DNA of 64,000 nucleotides, from assembly GCF_040412425.1 (NCBI RefSeq), contig NC_089741.1, positions 41,363,538-41,427,537 on the forward strand, read 5' to 3'. Source of the DNA: Macrobrachium rosenbergii (taxonomy: Eukaryota; Arthropoda; Malacostraca; Decapoda; Palaemonidae). The first letter of the stretch is position 1. Each line of letters starts with the position of its first letter. The position numbers and the translations under genes are program-made. The notes beneath the pieces were generated by a model. It saw nothing but the letters and a program-made list of their open reading frames with translations. It did no database searches and was not told where the DNA came from. Positions 37,030-49,385 of this stretch are shown in pieces.

Positions 37030-37515
37030 AATGTAGACACAAGGAGGAGGGGGGGAAGGGGTATAAGGGAGTAGTGGAGGCCTATACTCAAGGGAGGGGG
37101 AAGAGAAGAGAGGAGTAGTGGGAGGTATACATACAGAAAGAGGGAGGGGTAGGGGAGGTATACATACAGAAAGAGGGAGGGGTAGGGGGAGGTATACATA
37201 CAGAAACAGGGAGGGGTAGAAGGCGGTATGCATACAGAAAGAGGGAGAGGTCGGGGGAGGTATACATAGAGGAAAAGGGAGGGGTAGGGGGAGTATACAT
37301 ACAGAAACAGGGAGGTGTATGGGGAGGTACACATAAGGAAAGAGAGAGGGGTAGGAGGAGGTATACATACAGAAAGAGGGAGGGGTAGGGGGAGGTATAA
37401 ATACAGAAGAGGAGAGGATAAGAAGAAGACAGTATGCCACATACAGACAGAAGGGGGAGGGAGGTGGGGGTATATAAAGAGGAGGTAGGGGAGGTATACA
37501 TGCAGAAAGAGAGAG
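37030..37515 (+). repeat. 34-bp G-rich minisatellite
   Basis: About 14 units with GGTATACATACAGAAAGAGG plus GAGGGGTAGGGG, exact 34-bp spacing in the core (unit starts 37157, 37191, 37225, 37259). Runs of three to five G in the plus strand give G-quadruplex potential. Because 34 is not a multiple of three the repeat cycles through all frames, giving long overlapping minus-strand frames (223, 227 and 187 aa). Those frames are artefacts. Confidence 0.93.
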
Positions 37516-37583
37516 GGTGGGAATGAGTGGGGACGGTACAAACATAATAGTGGGAAAGAGATGGAGAGTTAGGCACATACACG

Positions 37584-37631
<48 letters not shown>
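37584..37631 (+). repeat. GA microsatellite
   Basis: GA run of about 45 bp. Confidence 0.95.
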
Positions 37632-37635
<4 letters not shown>

Positions 37636-37887
37636 TGCCATGCCTTTTCACAAACTCCAGAGGGTCTTTCAGTCCCCCCTTTCAAAAATCAGGAACTGTC
37701 CATCAACGTCAAAACCAAAAGCATAAAAATAGATAAATAAAATCACCTACAATACATACAACTGGATTGATTTCATGCTTGGTTATTCTCCTCTGAAGGG
37801 CATTTCAGTCATGCGGAGGTCGACGGGGAGGGGTAGAGAAACGATTTAGATAAAAAAAAAAAAGTGGGAAAATGCGGGACAGATGCC

Positions 37888-37888
<1 letters not shown>
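37632..37888. other. Unique sequence, no gene seen
   Basis: No feature supported. Confidence 0.5.
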
Positions 37889-37934
<46 letters not shown>

Positions 37935-38032
37935 TGATGGTACCTTAAGATACTTCTGAAACACTAAAGTAAGATCAGCTAAATTGAACAGCAACAAAAT
38001 CAACATGAAGTTGCACCACAAGACGATAAACG

Positions 38033-38095
<63 letters not shown>

Positions 38096-38098
38096 CTC
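37889..38098. repeat. Inverted GA/CT microsatellite pair
   Basis: GA run 37889-37931 and CT run 38036-38091 face each other across about 105 bp, capable of a long stem. Confidence 0.93.
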
Positions 38099-38221
38099 TA
38101 TACACTTACCCACACTTTAATGAACCTCAATGCTTTTTAGATCTTTGTCTTTAGAAATAAGACGACCTGCATTTAAACTGCTACCGCTTATGAATGCTTA
38201 TTGCTATTCCTGGTAATGTTT

Positions 38222-38277
<56 letters not shown>

Positions 38278-38514
38278 TCTTCGTTGTCATAATCTTTCCA
38301 GTTAGTCGAACGGTACTCTCTCACTCTCTCTCTCTCCAATTCCTTTTACGAGGATTTTACACCCAGACCCTCTTTTTCCCTGATCGCACGTCCATTGCAG
38401 TTTCGTGCAGCGTTCAAAGTTCGTTTGCGCTCGAGACCCCGAGTCCATTTCACGGGATCCATTACCAGGTCGACCGATCCGGTACCATTTGAACTCAGCC
38501 GTCGGGATTAACAT

Positions 38515-38518
<4 letters not shown>
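38099..38518. other. Unique sequence with a CT run, no gene called
   Basis: CT run at 38225-38274. 38340-38515 is GC-richer and unrecognised. A minus-strand frame continues through it (GRPGNGSREMDSGSRAQTNF), but it is embedded in an RE-repeat frame. Confidence 0.4.
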
Positions 38519-38587
<69 letters not shown>

Positions 38588-38653
38588 CTAATCATCATTT
38601 CAATACAATTCTTCCCCTTTCTCATAGGCTATTGCTTTCGTCGGACTGTATTC

Positions 38654-38701
<48 letters not shown>

Positions 38702-38769
38702 CTCTCATCCCTCCTCATCATCTTCTTAATTTCATAACACTTATTCCTTTTTCTCATAACCTACTCCTC

Positions 38770-38852
<83 letters not shown>

Positions 38853-38925
38853 AGCATCAACTTCATCTGTTCATTACCTCTTTCCTCATTCTCATAGCCA
38901 ATTCCTTTCCTCGGATACTTTCTGT

Positions 38926-38980
<55 letters not shown>

Positions 38981-39165
38981 CCTCTCCCTCTCTCTCTCTC
39001 AATCCTCCTCATCATCTCATCTCCTCTATTGTGTTTCAACACTTATTCCTTTTCTCATTCCCTAGCTCTCTCTCTCTCTCTCTCTCATCATCTTCGCCTT
39101 TAGTTCATTACACTTCTTTCTTTTTCTCATTCTCAAAAGCTATTCCTTTCGCAGGACGACAGCAG

Positions 39166-39197
<32 letters not shown>
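38519..39197 (+). repeat. Higher-order CT array, five degenerate spacers
   Basis: CT tracts alternate with spacers of about 70-90 bp starting near 38585, 38699, 38850, 39000 and 39087. Spacers share CTCATCATCTTC, TTCAATACACTTATTCCTTT, TTCTCATAGCCTATTCCTTT and TCGGAC-like words. Divergence is higher than in the 31-32 kb array, so this one is older. The 215-aa SL-rich frame is repeat translation. Confidence 0.88.
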
Positions 39198-39201
<4 letters not shown>

Positions 39202-39725
39202 AAGGTTTTACTGCCTAGATTCTCTAGGAATCCTAAGCAACAAAACTGCATTAAAGCCATTCCTAAATTCCCAGCATAATTTGTCATTTTCCAGAAATAT
39301 ATTTTAAATATATTATCATCTATCATTATCAGTCAAATCAGCAGGCCTAGGATTCAGTTAACATGAGACAAAATATTTTTGTATTAACAGCTTCCAAACA
39401 ACTCCAAGACAACCCAAAATTTTCTTCAATTCCACCAACGTCCTAAGAAAAACAATCACTGCTCTAGAGACGAGGAGTAAAACGAGTTACGACGTGATGA
39501 AATAAAATAAACGTAATAAAGATAACAGTCATACTCACGCACCTCCTCCCAGCTTAATGAAAACAACGGCACTTTTCACGACAAGGTCGTGTGTACATGT
39601 GTAATATTGTATGTGTGTGTGAAGGACTCAACAGGGCAAAATAAATAACAACAATGGCAGTAACTGCCACCATCCATTTGAGTGGGGGAAATTGTAGGCT
39701 TCTGCGCCCCGTGGAGATGCAAGCC

Positions 39726-39730
<5 letters not shown>
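39198..39730. other. AT-rich unique sequence, no gene seen
   Basis: No feature supported. Confidence 0.5.

Positions 39731-39774
<44 letters not shown>
39731..39774 (+). repeat. GA microsatellite
   Basis: GA run of about 42 bp. Confidence 0.95.
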
Positions 39775-39775
<1 letters not shown>

Positions 39776-41040
39776 AGCAATTGTCCGCCAAGTGCGATAA
39801 TCATCCTTCCTGTTTCCACAAACGATATCGTCAGGTCATCATGGGAAGCAAGCAAGACTGTTCACCGGAGCGTAGACGAGAGGGAGGTGGCGTTCTATTA
39901 GACACTGTGTTGGTTGGATTGGGACATCAGATACAAAACAGCATCATAATAAAACGGCACCGAAATACACGAGGCCTGGATGAAATAGGACTGGGCTGCA
40001 AGAGTGCAAGGAGTGGCATTCTCTTAGAAATCGCGCTTGTGAGTAGGATGAATACAATCTGATAATAAGACACAAAGAAGATCCTCAATCACTTAAGCAA
40101 CAAATCAACACAAATAAAAATTTCGAACTACATAATTAAAACCTAATATCTAAAAGCCTCCAGGACTGGCCACGCACTTTTGGCTTCTTCCAATGAACCA
40201 ACTGGAATTCTACTCTCTATTATACAGTGATAAACTTCAAGAAGCAAAGAGTTTTCCACTTTCGAACGGTAGAAAACGAACGTCACTCAAAACTTGGTAG
40301 TAAAATAATAAATAAATGTTATCTTCAAGTGTTCCATGCCAACCATCCAAGCAACTATGTCTGAATCTTGCAATCTAGCAAGCAAGTAGAGGTAAATGTA
40401 AAGTAAGGTGAAAGCAGCAAGTACCTCTAAATGCAGGTTAGATTTATGTATGAGTACCACATAAACATTTAGCAATACTGCATAAAAAAAATTATCACTG
40501 CATAAACATTCAACATCGCACAAACATGAAGAGTCTTGCATGAACAAGAAGAAACATCCTTACATAACCGAAGGAACACCTTCCTAATTTTAGATAATCA
40601 ATCCCTTTCCGTTCAGACTAACCTGGCCTTATGCCAGTGTGAAACCGTACTTTTTGGAGCAGCCCATAACAAAGTCTATGAATAGCAATGTGGAACAATC
40701 CAAACAAGCGCTTATTGCATAAACACAAACAACCGCACCGTCAATATTAATAACCATTCCAAACAATTACAAACACAGACTATGCAATCCATTGCAGTGA
40801 ATGCGCATTTATAGGCAACGCACAAACAAAAATGGTAAAAGAATTAATAGTAATCCCTCTAAAAGCGCGAACGTAAAAGGGACGAGCGTATAATCATTCG
40901 CATTAGTATCGTACAGAGAGATATAACTCGATAATTCACTTTCAAAGCTTCACTAGACCAATTGGACGTGTTATTGATATAGTTTCCTCTTGAAATTCAA
41001 CATTTTTAAACACGAGGACCGAGAGGGGGAAATAACTTTG
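39775..41040. other. Longest low-repeat stretch, no gene called
   Basis: About 1.25 kb almost free of microsatellites. The 126-aa plus-strand frame 39682-40062 starts in GA repeat and continues with less biased sequence (CDNHPSCFHKRYRQVIMG, SGILLEIALVSRMNTI). There is a weak internal duplication of GAGGTGGCGTTCTATTAGAC / GAGTGGCATTCTCTTAGAAA. I do not recognise a family. Confidence 0.35.
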
Positions 41041-41041
41041 T

Positions 41042-41216
41042 TAAATTGAAATTCAAATTCAAAACTTTATTCATATGAATACAGTTACTATATTACACGA
41101 AGAACTATAAGAACAATTACTGGAAATATACAAACATGCTCATATTCTTTGAAAGCAATACCCATGGCATGGGCAACTTAACAGCCTTACCTACCATAAA
41201 ATGAAAGAAAACATGA
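41042..41216 (-). mobile_element. Probable LINE 3' end
   Basis: On the minus strand the segment ends TATGAATAAAGTTTTGAATT followed by TGAATTTCAATTT, that is, an AATAAA signal immediately before short TTTGAA-type tandem words. This is the usual 3' end of several non-LTR retrotransposon clades. Upstream, GGTAGGTAAGGCTGTTAAGT and GCCCATGCCATGGG are non-coding. No reverse transcriptase is present, so the copy is strongly 5' truncated. Clade not determined. Confidence 0.5.
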
Positions 41217-41242
41217 TAAATTAAAATACAAACAATTAAAAA

Positions 41243-41640
41243 ATGCGCCGAAGTTTCTTCAGTGCAATCTAGTTTTCTGTACAGCCTCTACAGTGTATAA
41301 TCAAGGCCACTTCAGTTAGATATCTTCCGTGGTCTCAGTACTCTTTGCGGCGAGCCGCAGCCCAGAAACTTTAACTACCGCCTCGGTGGTGGCTTAACCT
41401 ATCGTTGCCAGAAGCACGATTGTAGCTAACACAACGCCGATAAATAAAAACTCCTGATGTTGTTAGGCTGCAATTTAGTATGTTTGATGATTGGAGGGTG
41501 GACGATCAGTATACCAATTTGCAGCCCTCTCGCCTCAATAGTTTTTGAGATCTGAGGGCGGACAGAAAAAAGTGTGGATAGAAAAAGCGCGGATGGATGA
41601 CAAAAATGACACAATACATTTCTTTACAAAAAAGCTAAAA
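41243..41640 (+). mobile_element. Family A foldback element, copy 4
   Basis: Starts with the 5' hairpin (TGCGCCGAAG arm, decayed partner), then the standard modules. The central foldback arms are worn (CTCCTGATGTTGTTAGGCTG against CAGCCCTCTCGCCTCAATAG). Confidence 0.88.
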
Positions 41641-41998
41641 GGTAAACTGAAAATAAATGCAGGTAAATGGAAAAGAAAACTGGGACGGAAAAAAAACAGA
41701 GGGAGGGTAAAGGAAAGGGGGGGAAATTAAATAAAAAAGGGACAATGCCCAAGGGAGACCACCGACCAGCGCCTTAAAAGAAAGGGTGTGTGTTGCAGGA
41801 ATCGGAGGGATCGGAAGTCCTATGCCAGTGCGTATCCTACAGCACTGCGTATCCTACTAGTTTTTTAATGGTGGAGTAACATTGAATATTCAATGTCTAT
41901 TTTACTTTTCTTTTTATAAAACTTTACGTACGTAACCCTTATGAGATTTATTTCCGTTTGAGGTCCCCATAAGTCAGGTCTGAGAGATCAGTTTCTGA
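41641..41998. other. Unique sequence, no gene seen
   Basis: Short repeat CAGTGCGTATCCTACAGCAC / CACTGCGTATCCTACTAG near 41826-41860. No gene seen. Confidence 0.5.
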
Positions 41999-41999
41999 G

Positions 42000-42007
42000 A
42001 GAAAGAG

Positions 42008-42062
<55 letters not shown>

Positions 42063-42139
42063 CTCCTATCTCCATTCCTGAAAAACTATTATATGAGAGA
42101 GAGAGAGAGGTGTCTCTCCTATCCTCTAATGAGAGAAAG

Positions 42140-42192
<53 letters not shown>

Positions 42193-42280
42193 GAAGACTT
42201 CTTCCTTTCTCGAAAATCTGAAAGATTTCAATAAATCCTTATCTCACCAAAAGACCAAGCTTAATAATTAGGAACATCAC

Positions 42281-42314
<34 letters not shown>

Positions 42315-42405
42315 CTCTCCCTTCTCTCCATCATCTGAACGATTACACCACATTCGCATCTTACCAAGGGACCAAGCCTAATCATTAAGAACACCCCCAG
42401 TGCTC
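42000..42405 (+). repeat. GA array with repeated spacers
   Basis: GA tracts at 42010-42059, 42096-42109, 42142-42195 and 42283-42311, followed by TCTCTCCTATCTCCAT-like words. The segment 42240-42284 (CTCACCAAAAGACCAAGCTT, AATTAGGAACATCACCAC) recurs at 42360-42402 (CTTACCAAGGGACCAAGCCT, CATTAAGAACACCCCCAG). Confidence 0.82.
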
Positions 42406-42514
42406 TGCCTATACTTGTGGCGTAAGCACACCTCCAACTATCAAGAGAATTGGGCGTGTTAACAGCGACACAGTTTGGGTAATGTAGCGAACGTGCTGCT
42501 AGATATGGACAAAA

Positions 42515-42606
42515 GAGCATAAAAGAGAACCCACGCCCAGGGGATAAAAGAGAACCCACATCTATGGTATAAAAGAGAACCCACACCCATGAAATAAAAG
42601 AGAACC
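42515..42606 (+). repeat. 25-26 bp minisatellite, four units
   Basis: ATAAAAGAGAACCCACGCCC-type unit four times in tandem, each followed by a short variable end. Confidence 0.92.
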
Positions 42607-42844
42607 CAAGCACCCAGGGACTGGAGCCGTCGACGAGTACTAAAACTCTCTACCAACTGCTAAATGACTCGCTGTTCCTAAGCCTTTACTCCCCTCCTGG
42701 GCACTATATCCCTACTCCATCCCCACACCCCAGAGATCCACCCCCTCCCCGTTCTAACTACTCAGTCCCCCCACTTCCCAAAAAACACTCCCACTTCAAT
42801 TATCACTATCTCTTCACCAATTACTTCTTCCCAACTACCTCATC
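42607..42844. other. C-rich unique sequence, no gene seen
   Basis: No feature supported. Confidence 0.5.
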
Positions 42845-43035
42845 CCTTTTCAAAAGCTGCTCTGGGCAAACCCTATCCTTTTCAAAGAGTCCTCTAGTCC
42901 TTATCAAGGACTTCTTTCGAACACCTCAATCCCCCTTTCAAGGACTTCTTCAGAGCACTTCCGTCCCTTTCCAAGGAATCCTTCGGGCCGCCTCTATACA
43001 TTTCCAGGGACTTCTTAAGTCCACTTCTCTTTCCC
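42845..43035 (+). repeat. Degenerate 34-36 bp tandem repeat
   Basis: About five units of CCCTTTCAAGGACTTCTTC plus CGAACACCTC-type sequence (near 42867, 42899, 42932, 42967, 43000). Decayed. Confidence 0.75.
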
Positions 43036-43085
43036 CGTTTCTCATGACTTCTCTTCCTTCTTAGTCATTATTCCTTCTTCCTTAA

Positions 43086-43605
43086 ACCATAACATTATTT
43101 CATTATAGAGTCATAACATGATTTCATAATAGAGTCATAACATTATTTCATTACAGAGTCATAACATATTTCATTACAGAGTCATAACATATTTCATTAT
43201 AGAGCTGCACATGATTCCATTATAGCTACATGATTTCATTATAAAGCTCATAAGATGATTTCATTAGTAGAGTCCTGCACAAGATTTTCATTATATTCCA
43301 CATGCTCTGGACGATTTATAGAGCCGTGACGTGATTTCATTATAGAGTCATAACATGATTTCATTATAAAGTCATAACAGTATTTCCTTATAGAGTCATA
43401 ACATGATTTCGTTATAGAGTAATAACATTATTTCATTATAGTCATAACATGATTTCATTATAGAGTCAAAACATTTTTCATTATAGAGTCATGACATGAT
43501 TTCATTATAAATTCATAACAGTATTTCAGTATAGAGTCATAACATGATTTCATTATAGAGTCATGACATGATTTCATTATAGAGTCATAACATTATTTCA
43601 CAATG
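43086..43605 (+). repeat. 24-bp minisatellite
   Basis: About 21 units of TCATAACATGATTTCATTAT plus AGAG, with small deletions in the left half and more regular units from 43320. The right end, TTTCACAATGTAATGAAATTATTG, contains a local inversion of the unit. Confidence 0.93.
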
Positions 43606-43754
43606 TAATGAAATTATTGTCAAGACTATAATGTTATATCTAATTGTCTATGGAGGTCATTTCTCAATAAAGAAGGGAGTTACTTGAAATAAGCAAAGGA
43701 ATAGCAAATCTTACAGGCATGTCTAATCAGAATATCCCTGATCAATTATAAATG

Positions 43755-43755
<1 letters not shown>
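43606..43755. other. Unique sequence, no gene seen
   Basis: No feature supported. Confidence 0.5.
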
Positions 43756-43756
<1 letters not shown>

Positions 43757-43798
<42 letters not shown>

Positions 43799-43832
43799 TG
43801 AGAGAGAGACAAGAGAGAGAGAGAGAGAGAGA
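43757..43832 (+). repeat. GA microsatellite, interrupted
   Basis: GA runs at 43757-43795, 43800-43809 and 43814-43831. Confidence 0.93.
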
Positions 43833-44378
43833 ATCCATATTCAATGAAATATGACTGAGATAATTATGTATAAAAATATACTATTATTTTGAAACAAAAG
43901 TCAATCTTAACATCACACTTTTCGCATTTTACCCATTTATAAATATTTCTTCAGGATAAATGAATTCAATTTCCGGCGTCTCATCTCCAGATCTTTGAAA
44001 TAAATCCCAAATTTCGTTCCCGATAAAATGAATATTAATGAATGCAAAACTTTACCGAAACTTAGTAATCTGCAGACAAGCACAAACACACACACACGAA
44101 CACACAAACACACACACAACCACAGATACCCCAGAGTTCGACCAATTTTAAGAATTTCTTTCAAGTGCCAATACCGCAAGGGAACTGACGCCCCGGGGCT
44201 CTTGTGGTTACGTCGCGGGAGAGAGACAGAAGAAAAAAATAAGTAATGGAGGTATAGTTTTCGAGATGACTGCAAAATGGTGACATGGATGGGGGTTGAA
44301 AAGAGCCACTGGGTCTGGTAGGGAAAAGAGGGAGAATAGGGGATAATTATTATTCTGTGCAGAAGCTTTTATGGTAGA
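43833..44378. other. Unique sequence with AC tract, no gene called
   Basis: CACA-rich stretch at about 44081-44119. The 112-aa minus-strand frame at 43937-44275 spans it and is unrecognised. Confidence 0.4.

Positions 44379-44445
<67 letters not shown>
44379..44445 (+). repeat. TA microsatellite left of SINE
   Basis: TA run of about 64 bp directly before the family C SINE. Confidence 0.96.
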
Positions 44446-44449
<4 letters not shown>

Positions 44450-44926
44450 TCGATGGCTCCAGTCGGTTACTGGCAGTAACCGGACTTGTAGAGGTCTGCA
44501 GGCGCGGGTTCTAATCATGCGGTTTTGGGCTGATCAGAGAGGGCGAATACTTTGCTATCCCGTGCAGACGCTCCGGGATTATATATATAATCAACGAGAT
44601 AGGTTGCTTAAAAAAGGCCAAATGGATGTTACAGACTAAATACGCACAAAAACAAGCCACTACAACACCTTCTAAAAATATAATAAGCATCTCATACGCG
44701 TCTCGAACTCTCGCCATACCCATGCAATGACTCTCGCTGCAGGAAGAAAGGAGCGTTAGGTCTGATATGAAATAATGTACCACTGGGGTCTAAGCGATGT
44801 GGCAGGGTAGCCGATTCGAGACCACAGGTCTACCCACAAAGCCAAATCAAAAAAGTCCCTTTAAGAAGGGCATCATTACTCCCACATGCAAAATGGAATA
44901 AAAGCACGTTAAACGAAAAAGAAGAA

Positions 44927-44928
<2 letters not shown>
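44446..44928 (+). mobile_element. Family C tRNA-derived SINE, near full length
   Basis: The head has an A-box-like TGGCTCCAGTCGG (44454-44466) and a B-box-like GGGTTCTAATC (44506-44516). The body includes GATCAGAGAGGGCGAATACT, GCTATCCCGTGCAGACG, ACAAGCCACTACAACACCTT, GATGTGGCAGGGTAGCCGAT, CGAGACCACAGGTCTACCC and GAAGGGCATCATTACTCCCA, then the end AAAGCACGTTAAACG and an A/G-rich tail. About 480 bp, non-coding. The 3' part is shared with 21415-21560. The 86-aa and 90-aa frames inside are not gene-like. Confidence 0.8.
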
Positions 44929-44985
<57 letters not shown>

Positions 44986-44987
44986 CT

Positions 44988-45044
<57 letters not shown>
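44929..45044 (+). repeat. TA microsatellite right of SINE
   Basis: TA runs (44929-44956 and 44991-45044) directly after the family C tail, broken by ACACATATATTTATATATG. Confidence 0.95.
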
Positions 45045-45046
<2 letters not shown>

Positions 45047-45211
45047 TTCTGTCGTCCATACAGTTAATATTTAATTACATATAAATTACACAACAATATC
45101 ATCAAAATCATGCAAAATACACAAAGCTATCATTTTATCTCATCAATAAAAGGAACAGCTTTTATAAATGATCAATCACCTGCTGAATTTTTGTCAAATA
45201 AAAAAGGAAAG

Positions 45212-45212
<1 letters not shown>

Positions 45213-45283
<71 letters not shown>

Positions 45284-45309
45284 TATATATATATGTATAT
45301 ATATATATA
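45213..45309 (+). repeat. TA microsatellite
   Basis: TA run of about 65 bp, then shorter TA segments. Confidence 0.95.
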
Positions 45310-46428
<1,119 letters not shown>

Positions 46429-46429
46429 A

Positions 46430-46496
<67 letters not shown>
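46429..46496 (+). repeat. AAT trinucleotide microsatellite
   Basis: About 22 perfect AAT units. Confidence 0.96.
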
Positions 46497-46847
46497 TCAA
46501 GCCATAATTTGAAAGACTAAAAAAAATACATCTAAACATTAATTTATAAATGAAATTAAAAAATAAAGGTATTGACAATAGACAAGGAAAAAAATATATA
46601 TATATATAAAATAAACTAGTGGTAGACAATTCATGTACCTACAAGCCTATGAGGAAAAATAAACATATCTTCAAATACATTAATAAAAAAGTAAGGACAT
46701 CAAATTAAAAATATAATACATAGAATCCATCAACCATATTTCAACGGTATGAAAAATGAGGGGGAAAAAAAAATCCGAACAGAAATGTTGACAAGTTTCA
46801 GAATTCATAAAATACGGAGCTCAATCTCATAAAACCTTTTTTCCTCG

Positions 46848-46850
<3 letters not shown>
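46497..46850. other. A-rich unique sequence, no gene seen
   Basis: No feature supported. Confidence 0.5.

Positions 46851-46904
<54 letters not shown>
46851..46904 (+). repeat. GA microsatellite
   Basis: GA run of about 53 bp. Confidence 0.96.
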
Positions 46905-46906
<2 letters not shown>

Positions 46907-48119
46907 AAGAACCCATCAACTACTGCCTCCACGATTCCAGGACCAACATGATATTTCCGGAGTGTAACTCAAAAATTCCGCCGAGGAAAAATCCCCCCCA
47001 AGGTTGAAAACATTCAGCCAATATGAAGTCGGAGGAAGAAGCAGAAATCTAATTTCATGACCCCCTCCCTTCCAGCCCTAACAAGCCACCCACACTCCCT
47101 CCCATCACCCCTGCCCAAACCCACATTACCCACCAAGGGACTTAACAGAGCATTGTTTGAACTCGACGAGAGAGAGAGAGAGGGCGAAAAGGGAGAGTCC
47201 TATAAAACCTCGTTTCTATAATATGGGGCTAATATTATGAAGGTAATAGGACTTTCTCAAGTAAGTTTTGTTTAAAGAGATACCTGGATACACTATAAAT
47301 GCCGTCTGTCCGACCCCATTCCAACTAGAAAAACCCCACCCTTCCTTGAGAATGAACCGATGATATGGCTGGAAACGCTGGAATTCGCCACGCCCTTTAG
47401 AACGACGACGAAGATTCTACATGAGGAATGCGACAAAGCCTGATTTCAAAAACTCTACGGGATCAAATGCCACTTTAATCCCATTTTCATGCAATGCGGC
47501 GGTTATTCCAAGAAACCAATTCCTTATCAGACTACCAGACATCGGCCAGTTAGCGCAGATATCTTGCCTGAAGAAAATAATAAGAAAGAACTGAGAAAAC
47601 CATATACAAAATCAATTCCACTGATGCTGTCATTCTCTTTAACAAAATAATAATAAGAAACTCGAATTATGTTCACAGTAAGCCCCGCCCTTCCTCTCCC
47701 TCCTCCTCCTCCTCCTCCTAGCTAGGCCTTCGAACGAGACCAAACGGCGGAAGTTGACTTTACGGTAACATCCCAAAAGTAGGGGGGCGCTTAGAAGGGG
47801 CACCAGGGAGAGGAAGGGGAGAAGAGGCAGGAAGGAAAGAAAGGGGGGGTGAGGAGGAGGATGAGGGAGAGGCTCAAGAGAGAAGGGGACCACGAAGGAA
47901 TTGGACAGGAGGGGGGAATAAATGCTGCATAATGGGATGGCAGTGAAGAGGCCTACTGTACAACGGAGGAACGTGATAGGGACAAGTACTTTGAGCAGCA
48001 TGAGAACAACGGGAGGAAAGCTCGATAAAAACAATTGTTTAAGGAATATATATAAATATATACATATGTATGTATGTATGTATGTATTGACTGTATAAAG
48101 ATATTAGGATAGTGGTATG

Positions 48120-48121
<2 letters not shown>
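46905..48121. other. Low-repeat unique sequence, no gene called
   Basis: About 1.2 kb with few microsatellites and moderate GC (46980-47560), then a polypurine stretch (47780-47930). The 131-aa minus-strand frame 47639-48034 is L/P/S-rich because of that stretch. No gene recognised. Confidence 0.45.

Positions 48122-48172
<51 letters not shown>
48122..48172 (+). repeat. TA microsatellite
   Basis: TA run of about 50 bp, preceded by TATG repeats at 48065-48086. Confidence 0.95.
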
Positions 48173-48183
<11 letters not shown>

Positions 48184-48189
48184 AAACAT

Positions 48190-48440
48190 ACATACGTCAA
48201 GCTGAAACTCTGACCTGGACTGTCCTGGAGGTCTGTGCCTTCAGCACCACTTGGCAAATAAACACTCCTTCCTTTTTACTGTACCTATGGTTTTGTTTCT
48301 GAATTTGATGTTATGTTTTTATTCGAGTCTGTTTTTAATGTCAGTTTCTTTAATATGTAGCGTTGAAGATGGGACTAAACGTCTTGAAACATTGGCATAT
48401 AGATAGAGTACTCAGAAAGGAACAAAGTATCACTCTCTCC
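48190..48440. other. Unique sequence, possible transposon-derived segment
   Basis: TTGAAGATGGGACTAAACGTCTTGAAAC near 48363 resembles the GAAGATG...ACGAAACGT wording often found in retroelement-derived repeats. Too short to classify. Confidence 0.25.
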
Positions 48441-48462
48441 CTGGCACAAATTTTTATACACA

Positions 48463-48468
48463 CACTCA

Positions 48469-48539
<71 letters not shown>

Positions 48540-48541
48540 TA

Positions 48542-48564
<23 letters not shown>
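48463..48564 (+). repeat. AC-TA compound microsatellite
   Basis: AC run (48463-48501), then TA runs (48500-48538 and 48543-48565). Confidence 0.95.
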
Positions 48565-48576
<12 letters not shown>

Positions 48577-48817
48577 CATGCAATACATACACATATATAT
48601 ACATTCCTTATATAATATCATAAAATATGCAATCATTAATCATTCTGTAGGTTCCAACTTCTCTACATACAAGAGTTTTTTAACTGATTAAATATCTAAG
48701 AAGACACCACTAAATCTTACAAAGGTAGATCTCAATTTTGACTGAAACTTCTAAACCCAAGTTCAAACTGAAAAGTAAATGGGACAGAGACTGTGCCACA
48801 CAGACGGACATACGTAC

Positions 48818-48821
<4 letters not shown>

Positions 48822-48887
<66 letters not shown>
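48822..48887 (+). repeat. CT microsatellite
   Basis: Uninterrupted CT run of about 65 bp. Confidence 0.97.
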
Positions 48888-48893
<6 letters not shown>

Positions 48894-49288
48894 CACTTGT
48901 GGATGATGGTCTTCCTTTCTATTTCAAATTTTGATTGAAATCCCTCCAACATTGTGTGAGAAGCTCCGGTGGCAAGGTAAGCAAGACATACCGATTACCA
49001 AACAGGCGGATATTGAGGAACAAACAGAACAAATAAGAAAAATATAATGAAAATACAGTAAAATGTCCAATCTAAAGAATGAAAACAATATCAAACGAAT
49101 TTTCCTTCCGCTGGTAGTAAACTTTAACCCTAATCCTAAAAGATAAAGTAAGATGTCTGCGTTTTCAGCGACTGACGTTCCGCATGAGTGTCTCGACTTC
49201 AAACGAAATGCTATAGTGGGAATACATGCATGCATGCATGCATATATACATACAAACACATGCAATTGCATTTCCCTTTATCTCCTAT
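48888..49288. other. Unique sequence, no gene called
   Basis: Contains TGCA tetranucleotide repeats at 49226-49243. Frames on both strands are unrecognised. Confidence 0.45.
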
Positions 49289-49385
49289 CACTTCTTCCTA
49301 ATGAACACCATATTCTTTGGAAGCTTGAATTTCAAGTCAATGGGCCCTTTTGTGGGCTTGTCCCATATGAACAGGATTCATCTTT

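Noticed and set aside
36870..37651. Three long minus-strand frames (223, 227, 187 aa), proline/serine/tyrosine-rich
   Set aside because: All derive from the 34-bp minisatellite, which cycles through all three frames; overlap of three long frames is itself a sign of repeat translation.
38632..39279. 215-aa plus-strand SL-rich frame
   Set aside because: Translation of CT microsatellite plus degenerate spacers.
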